Source: Sinomonas susongensis (GTDB lineage Bacteria > Actinomycetota > Actinomycetes > Actinomycetales > Micrococcaceae). From it: a DNA stretch of 64,000 nucleotides. Each line of letters starts with the position of its first letter. The stretch's first letter is position 1. The notes beneath the pieces are model-generated. The model searched no databases. It was not told where the DNA came from and worked only from the letters and a program-made list of their open reading frames with translations. The DNA is taken from assembly GCF_005877005.1 (NCBI RefSeq), contig NZ_SSNH01000001.1:558001-622000 (forward strand). The letters are read 5' to 3'. Below, one piece after another: positions 59,677 through 64,000 of the stretch. Position numbers and translations under genes: made by a program.

Positions 59677-59880
59677 TCAGAGGGCGGTGACGCCCGTGGC
59701 CTGCGGGCCCTTCGAGCCCTGGCCGATCTCGAACTCAACGCGCTGGTTCTCCTCAAGCGTGCGGAAGCCCGACGACTTGATCTCCGAGTAATGGACGAAG
59801 ACGTCGCCTTCGGCGTCGTCCGGAGTGATGAAGCCGAAGCCCTTCTCAGCGTTGAACCACTTGACGGTTCCCTGTGCCAT
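59677..59880 (-). CDS. Cold-shock protein (CspA family)
   Basis: 67 residues, one cold-shock domain. RNP1 KGFGFI (13-18) and RNP2 VFVHY (27-31) bind single-stranded nucleic acid. It acts as an RNA chaperone. The ATG has AAGGA and AGGAGA upstream. The ~170 nt before it (59881-60060) hold no gene and probably form the long 5' leader usual for csp mRNAs. Confidence 0.96.
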   Translation of the reverse strand: MAQGTVKWFNAEKGFGFITPDDAEGDVFVHYSEIKSSGFRTLEENQRVEFEIGQGSKGPQATGVTAL

Positions 59881-60153
59881 TCCTTGATTCTCCTGTGGAT
59901 TGCCGATCGATGGCGTTCCGCCGGTGCGGAAAGCCCAGTTACTCCGCGGAAGAACCTGACACGCACTGTTATCAGGAGCTTCGCGCTCGCAACGGTCTTG
60001 CGAGCATGTTCTGCTAACTGAACAAGCTGCTAGCTCACAGATACTGCTGACTACTCAAGACTGGTTATAGCCAATCATGCCCGGAAGGCACGGTCAATGG
60101 CATACAAAGACGTTGCCCGAATTCCGGGAGAACAATTCCTGAATGGACGGTCC

Positions 60154-61389
60154 TCAGACCGCGTCCGGAAGTGGCAGGAGGTGCCCGCGGCGAATGACGG
60201 CGGCAAGGCGCAGATCCGCGTCGGTCGCGACGAGGTCGGCGCAGAGGCCGCGCCTCAGGCTGCCGAACTCGTCGATGCGGCCCAGGACCTCGGCGGGAAC
60301 TGCGGTAGCGGATCGCACGGCGGCCGCGAGGGGGACCCCGCCCTCGACGGTCGTGCGGACGACGTCGAGCAGGGTCGCAGTGCCGCCGGCGATCGCCCCC
60401 GTGGAATCGAGGGTCGCGACGCCCTCGTGCACCGTGACGGCCGAGGGTCCGAGCATGTACTTGCCGTCGCCGAGCCCAGCCGCTGCCATCGAGTCGGTCA
60501 CGAGCGCAATGTTGGCCTCGCCGACGAGCGAGTAGATGGTCCGGACCGTGGCCGCGTCGAGATGCACGCCGTCCGCGACGAGCTCGAGCACCGCGTGCCC
60601 TTCCGCGGCTGCCCGCAGGCACGCGGCGACGGGCCCGGGGGAACGGTGGTGGAACGGCGGCATGCCGTTGAAGAGATGGGTCACTGTCGGGAGGGTCTCC
60701 TCGCCGTCGAAGCCCGCCGTCGTGAGCTCGTCGCGCGCTTGGGCCAAGGAGGCCTCAGCCGTCGCGTCGTCGCAGTCGGTATGCCCGAGGGACGGGGTGA
60801 CGCCGTGCTGGACCAGGAGGTCGACGAGCGCCGCCGCGCCGGGGAGCTCCGGCGCATAGGTCATCGTCTCGAGGTTTCCGTCGGCAGCCTCGATGAGGTC
60901 TTCCGCGAGCCCCAGGTCGGGCTCGAGCAGGTAGTCCGGATTCTGGGCCCCGCACCGGGCCGCCGAGAGGAAAGGGCCCTCGAGGTGGATTCCGCTCACA
61001 AGGTCCTCGGCGTCGAGGCGCGCGAACAGCCTGACACCCTTGAGGAGGTCCTCCGGCGGGGCAGTCACGAGGCTCGCCAGCAGCCCGGTCGTCCCGGAAC
61101 GGTGCAGGAAATCGAGGGCGCGGCGGATCGCTTCCTCGTCCCCGCTCGGGAAGTCGCCGCCGGCGGCGCCGTGGCAGTGCAGGTCCACGAGCCCAGGGAG
61201 CAGGAGCGCGCCGTCCGGCAGCGGGAGTTCCTCGCCCCCGAAGGCAGCCGCGTCGAAGTCGGCGGCCGGCCCGGCGTAGGCGATCCGGTCGCCTTCGATG
61301 GCGACGAGCCCGTCGTCGAGCGTCTCCCCGTCGCTCACAATGCAACCGCGCGCGACACGGCGGGTCTGCTGGGAGGCGGGGGAAGTCAT
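60154..61389 (-). CDS. nagA: N-acetylglucosamine-6-phosphate deacetylase
   Basis: 411 residues of the amidohydrolase superfamily. Metal ligands lie in LVDLHCHGAAGGDF (about 68) and SGIHLEGPFLS (about 134). VTHLFNGMPPFHHR and the catalytic Asp in TDSMAAAGLGDG (about 297) follow. It removes acetate from GlcNAc-6-P during amino-sugar catabolism or cell-wall recycling. The ATG at 61389 follows TATGAT by 6 nt on the minus strand, so the mRNA is probably leaderless. The frame extends further upstream without support. Confidence 0.95.
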   Translation of the reverse strand: MTSPASQQTRRVARGCIVSDGETLDDGLVAIEGDRIAYAGPAADFDAAAFGGEELPLPDGALLLPGLVDLHCHGAAGGDFPSGDEEAIRRALDFLHRSGTTGLLASLVTAPPEDLLKGVRLFARLDAEDLVSGIHLEGPFLSAARCGAQNPDYLLEPDLGLAEDLIEAADGNLETMTYAPELPGAAALVDLLVQHGVTPSLGHTDCDDATAEASLAQARDELTTAGFDGEETLPTVTHLFNGMPPFHHRSPGPVAACLRAAAEGHAVLELVADGVHLDAATVRTIYSLVGEANIALVTDSMAAAGLGDGKYMLGPSAVTVHEGVATLDSTGAIAGGTATLLDVVRTTVEGGVPLAAAVRSATAVPAEVLGRIDEFGSLRRGLCADLVATDADLRLAAVIRRGHLLPLPDAV

Positions 61390-61401
61390 ACGACGATCAT
61401 A
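61390..61401 (-). promoter_or_regulatory. Leaderless promoter -10 of nagA
   Basis: TATGAT on the minus strand (61401-61396) ends 6 nt before the ATG. Confidence 0.55.
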
Positions 61402-61495
61402 GGCGAGCAGCGCCAGCCGCGTCCGTCCGCGGTGTCCGACGATGTGCCCCGGGAGCCTCCCCGCCCGAGGGACCCGCAATGGGGGGAGCGGCGTC

Positions 61496-62197
61496 CTAGA
61501 ACAGCCGGCTCTCCGAATCGTCGACGCCGCGCATGGCGTCGTAGTCGAGCGTCAGGCAGTCGATCCCACGGTCAGCTGCGAGGACCCGAGCCTGTGGCTT
61601 GATCTGCTGCGCCGCGAAGACGCCGCGCACGGGGGCGAGGAGCGGGTCGCGGTTGAGGAGTTCGAGGTACCGCGTCAGCTGTTCCACGCCGTCGATGTCG
61701 CCGCGCCGCTTGAGCTCGACGGCGACCGTCCGGCCGTCAGCGTCCCGGGCCAGGATGTCGACCGGCCCGATCGCGGTCGCGTACTCCCGGCGGATGAGCG
61801 TGTACCCCGCGCCGAGCGTCTCGATCTGCTCGGCGAGGAGGCGCTGGAGGTCGGCCTCGACCCCGTCCTTGATGAGCCCGGGGTCGACGCCCAGCTCGTG
61901 GCTCGAATCGTGGAGGTGCTCATGGATGTTCACGATGAGGCGGTCGTCCGACTTCGCCGACTGGACGGTCCACTGTTCGACGACCCCATCCTCGAATCGG
62001 GACCCGTCAGCTCCGGCCGCAGTGACGCGCAGCGTCGCGGGCGGGCTCATCCAGTTGAGCGGCTTGTAGGAGCCACCGTCCGAATGGACGAGCACCGAGC
62101 CGTCCGCCTTCACGAGCAGGAGACGGGTCGCGAGCGGTAGGTGGGCCTTCAGGCGGCCTTCGTAGTCCACCGAGCAGCGGGCAATGACGAGTCGCAC
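61496..62197 (-). CDS. nucS: Endonuclease NucS (mismatch-specific)
   Basis: 233 residues. An N-terminal DNA-binding domain (about 1-115) and a C-terminal RecB-like nuclease with [24 protein letters not shown] (Asp and E-x-K near 160). It performs the non-canonical mismatch repair of actinobacteria that lack MutS/MutL. The C terminus ends SRLF, similar to the short motif that binds the sliding clamp in studied homologues. The GTG at 62197 follows TAGAGT by 6 nt, suggesting a leaderless mRNA. It is divergent from the zinc-finger gene. Confidence 0.94.
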   Translation of the reverse strand: MRLVIARCSVDYEGRLKAHLPLATRLLLVKADGSVLVHSDGGSYKPLNWMSPPATLRVTAAGADGSRFEDGVVEQWTVQSAKSDDRLIVNIHEHLHDSSHELGVDPGLIKDGVEADLQRLLAEQIETLGAGYTLIRREYATAIGPVDILARDADGRTVAVELKRRGDIDGVEQLTRYLELLNRDPLLAPVRGVFAAQQIKPQARVLAADRGIDCLTLDYDAMRGVDDSESRLF

Positions 62198-62209
62198 CCG
62201 AGCACTCTA
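62198..62209 (-). promoter_or_regulatory. Leaderless promoter -10 of nucS
   Basis: TAGAGT on the minus strand (62209-62204), 6 nt before the GTG. Confidence 0.5.
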
Positions 62210-62233
62210 CCGGGGCCGGGAGAGAATGGAGGC

Positions 62234-62590
62234 ATGCCGCGTTCCAACCGTCCCCGCCGCCCCGCGCGCCCAGCCCCCGGCGGCCGCGGCCGTCAGGGCG
62301 GGGGCCCGAAGCCGGACGACGACGGCGAGGACTTCGATCTCGAGCGTGTCCTGGCCGGCTTTGCGCGGCTCGAGTCGGCGCCCGACGGCGACTGGCGGGT
62401 GCGGCAGGTGACGACCCGCAACGCCGCGAAGGAGTACACGTGCCCGGGCTGCTCGCGCACGATCCCTCCCGGCGTCGCGCACGTCGTCGTGTGGGCGGAC
62501 GACCACCTGTTCGGCGAGGAGGCAGGCATCGCCGAGCGCAGGCACTGGCATACGCGCTGCTGGCAGACCCGGACATACAGGTACCGCTGA
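62234..62590 (+). CDS. Small zinc-finger-like protein, conserved actinobacterial type
   Basis: 118 residues. A basic Pro/Arg/Gly-rich N terminus is followed by a compact domain with CPGCSRTIPPGVAHVVVW and RHWHTRCW, which supply a Cys2/His-Cys zinc site. Homologues are often mislabelled ATP/GTP-binding protein; I see no P-loop. It is divergent from nucS, an arrangement common in the phylum. The function is unknown, though nucleic-acid binding is plausible. ATG at 62234 with TGGAGG 3 nt upstream. Confidence 0.7.
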   Translation: MPRSNRPRRPARPAPGGRGRQGGGPKPDDDGEDFDLERVLAGFARLESAPDGDWRVRQVTTRNAAKEYTCPGCSRTIPPGVAHVVVWADDHLFGEEAGIAERRHWHTRCWQTRTYRYR

Positions 62591-62614
62591 GCGGGCCCTC
62601 CCGTCGGTCTGCCC

Positions 62615-62626
62615 TAATCTGGGCTC
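62615..62626 (+). promoter_or_regulatory. Leaderless promoter -10 of the alpha/beta hydrolase
   Basis: TAATCT (62615-62620) ends 6 nt before the ATG at 62627, which has no SD. Confidence 0.5.
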
Positions 62627-63430
62627 ATGCCCTTCGATCCCTCCTCCTACGAGTTCGAGCCGACACCAGGCCCCACCGAGATCCGCGCGAACACGGTGCT
62701 GCCCGCCCGCAGGGAGAACATCGAGCTTCGCACCGACGACGGGCTCACCCTCGTCGGAGAGCTCGCCCTTCCGCTCGACGGCGAGCCCAAGGCGACGCTT
62801 GTGACGTTCCATCCGCTCCCGACCCACGGCGGCTTCATGGACTCGCACGTGTTCCGCAAGGCCTCGTTCCGCCTGCCCGCGCTCGCAGGGCTCGCCGTGC
62901 TCCGCTTCAACACCCGGGGGACGTCGAGTCCGCGGGGCACGAGCGAGGGCAGCTTCGAGGAGGGCGTGGGGGAGCGTGCCGACGTCGAGGCGGCTGTGCG
63001 CTTCGCCGTGGAGCGCGGGCTGCCGAGGAGGTGGCTCGTCGGATGGTCGTTCGGCACGGAGCTGGTGCTCAAGTACGGCGCGCTGCCGCCCGTCGAGCCC
63101 CAGATCGACGGCGCGGTCCTGCTCTCGCCGCCGCTGCACCGAGCGGGCGACGCGGATCTCGCGGCGTGGGCGTCGTCGGGCAAGCCCCTCACGGTGCTGG
63201 TGCCCGAGCATGACGACTACCTCCGGCCTGATGAGGCGCGCGAACGGTTCTCTGCGGTTCCGCAGGCGCGGGTCGTCGGCGTCGACGGCGCGAAGCACCT
63301 GTGGGTCGGAGAGAAGTTCGTCCAGCGCGTGCTGGGCGAGATCGTCACGACCGTGGCGGGTGATGCGGCGGGGATGGGACCGACCTTGCCGACCTCGTGG
63401 GAGGGGCCCGTCGCCACCGCCGCCGGCTGA
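62627..63430 (+). CDS. Alpha/beta hydrolase
   Basis: 267 residues. Nucleophile elbow GWSFGTE (Ser about 140), acid in PEHDDYLRP, and His in GAKHLWVG form the triad. The oxyanion region is THGGFMDSHVF and FNTRGTSSPRGTS, typical of the YfcF/CC_1744-like short hydrolases. Cytoplasmic, substrate unknown. It is convergent with the AI-2E family gene, 30 nt apart, with no clear terminator. Confidence 0.88.
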   Translation: MPFDPSSYEFEPTPGPTEIRANTVLPARRENIELRTDDGLTLVGELALPLDGEPKATLVTFHPLPTHGGFMDSHVFRKASFRLPALAGLAVLRFNTRGTSSPRGTSEGSFEEGVGERADVEAAVRFAVERGLPRRWLVGWSFGTELVLKYGALPPVEPQIDGAVLLSPPLHRAGDADLAAWASSGKPLTVLVPEHDDYLRPDEARERFSAVPQARVVGVDGAKHLWVGEKFVQRVLGEIVTTVAGDAAGMGPTLPTSWEGPVATAAG

Positions 63431-63460
63431 GGGAGGCGGGCCTCTCCTCGGGCCGGCCTC

Positions 63461-64000
63461 TCAGTGCTGGTCTTGGCGGGCGATGAAGACTTCGCGGATG
63501 AGGAGCATGACGGCGGCGGCCGTCGGTATGGCGATGAGGGCACCGAGGACGCCCAGGAGGCTGCCGCCCGCGATGACCGAGATGACCGCGACCGGGCCCG
63601 GGACGGCGACGGCCTTCTGCATGATGCGGGGCGAGACGAAGTACGCCTCGAACTGGAGGTAGCCGAAGTAGGCGATGGCGAGCACGAGGGCCGTCTGCCA
63701 TCCCGCCGTGAGGGCGACGAGGACGATGGTCGCCCCGGCGATGACTCCGCCGACGAGCGGGATGAACGCGAGGAATCCGACGACGAACGCGAGGAGCGCG
63801 GCGAACGGCACGCGGAGGATGCTCATGACGATGAACGCATACGTCGCGTTGAGCAATGCAACGCACACCTGGCCGATCACGTAGTTGCCGACCGACCGGG
63901 TGATCTCCTCCGAGAGCGCCTCGACCCGGGCCCTCCGCGAGCGGGGGGCCAGACGGTACCCCCACGCCTTGATGGCCGGGAGCGCCGCGAGGAAGTACAG
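63461..64000 (-). CDS. AI-2E family transporter, C-terminal part (cut by window end)
   Basis: 180 residues visible, open at the right edge, so the N terminus lies outside. The visible part holds the family's C-terminal half: YVIGQVCVALLNATYAFIVM, FLAFIPLVGGVIAG, LQFEAYFVSPRIMQKAVAVP and LLGVLGALIAIPTAAAVMLL. The family (PerM/YdiK/TqsA) includes exporters of autoinducer-2 and Na+/H+ antiporters, so the substrate is open. Confidence 0.9.
   Translation of the reverse strand: MYFLAALPAIKAWGYRLAPRSRRARVEALSEEITRSVGNYVIGQVCVALLNATYAFIVMSILRVPFAALLAFVVGFLAFIPLVGGVIAGATIVLVALTAGWQTALVLAIAYFGYLQFEAYFVSPRIMQKAVAVPGPVAVISVIAGGSLLGVLGALIAIPTAAAVMLLIREVFIARQDQH

Overview
The window comes from a high-GC actinobacterial chromosome. 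Chromosomal markers in the sequence include a fused E2-E1 2-oxoglutarate dehydrogenase (Kgd), the mismatch endonuclease NucS, a zinc-type anti-sigma factor paired with a SigR/SigH-type sigma factor, the 24-residue ribosomal protein bL37, a Rho with a long basic insert, and the order argS-lysA-hom-thrC-thrB-rho-prfA-prmC followed by the atp operon. The gene order and protein style suggest the Micrococcaceae (Arthrobacter/Sinomonas type). That placement is an inference, since no rRNA is present. Most of the window is housekeeping DNA. The accessory segments are about 23.8-26.8 kb, 27.3-30.3 kb and 55.7-59.6 kb.

Region 1 (1-7.2 kb): a leftward set of DoxX-aroA-rsgA plus the first codons of another gene (hisN suspected) faces a rightward thiol-stress pair, the sigma factor and its RsrA-like partner. 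A near-perfect SigR/SigH promoter lies in front of the pair, with two possible starts for the sigma factor. A strong bidirectional terminator, the tiny bL37 gene, a PadR-DUF4097 pair and a GDSL/SGNH hydrolase follow.

Region 2 (7.2-23.7 kb): kgd with a 22-bp terminator stem; a 30-codon leader ORF carrying four in-phase AGT-TCT serine pairs, abutting two tandem CNNM/CorC-type membrane proteins; a Tat-type secreted RCC1-like protein; a Zur-like regulator; a chain of metallohydrolase, sulfurtransferase, alcohol dehydrogenase and HIT genes; and the large helicase HrpA.

Region 3 (23.7-27.3 kb): a visibly less GC-rich patch next to tRNA-Arg(CCG). It holds an SDR remnant, a small signal-peptide/Trp-rich/TM protein broken by two compensating frameshifts, and an ABC exporter coupled to it by an ATGA overlap, followed by a small two-TM protein and a DUF2630 gene. 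I consider this the least explained part of the window.

Region 4 (27.3-30.3 kb): a three-gene flavin electron-transfer module: an FMN-binding lipoprotein, an ApbE flavin transferase, and an NqrB/RnfD-like membrane domain fused to a ferredoxin reductase.

Region 5 (30.4-55.7 kb): an MFS transporter, argS and lysA, threonine synthesis genes, rho, prfA, prmC, a TsaC/YwlC protein with a repetitive tail, a double GT2 glycosyltransferase, a WecA-like enzyme, AtpI- and AtpZ-like proteins, atpBEFHAGDC and DUF2550.

Region 6 (55.7-64 kb): a membrane esterase coupled to a rhomboid-like/DUF2156 protein, a cold-shock protein, nagA, nucS, a zinc-finger protein, an alpha/beta hydrolase, and an AI-2E family permease cut by the window end. 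Many genes start 6-7 nt after a TANNNT hexamer, which suggests frequent leaderless transcription.
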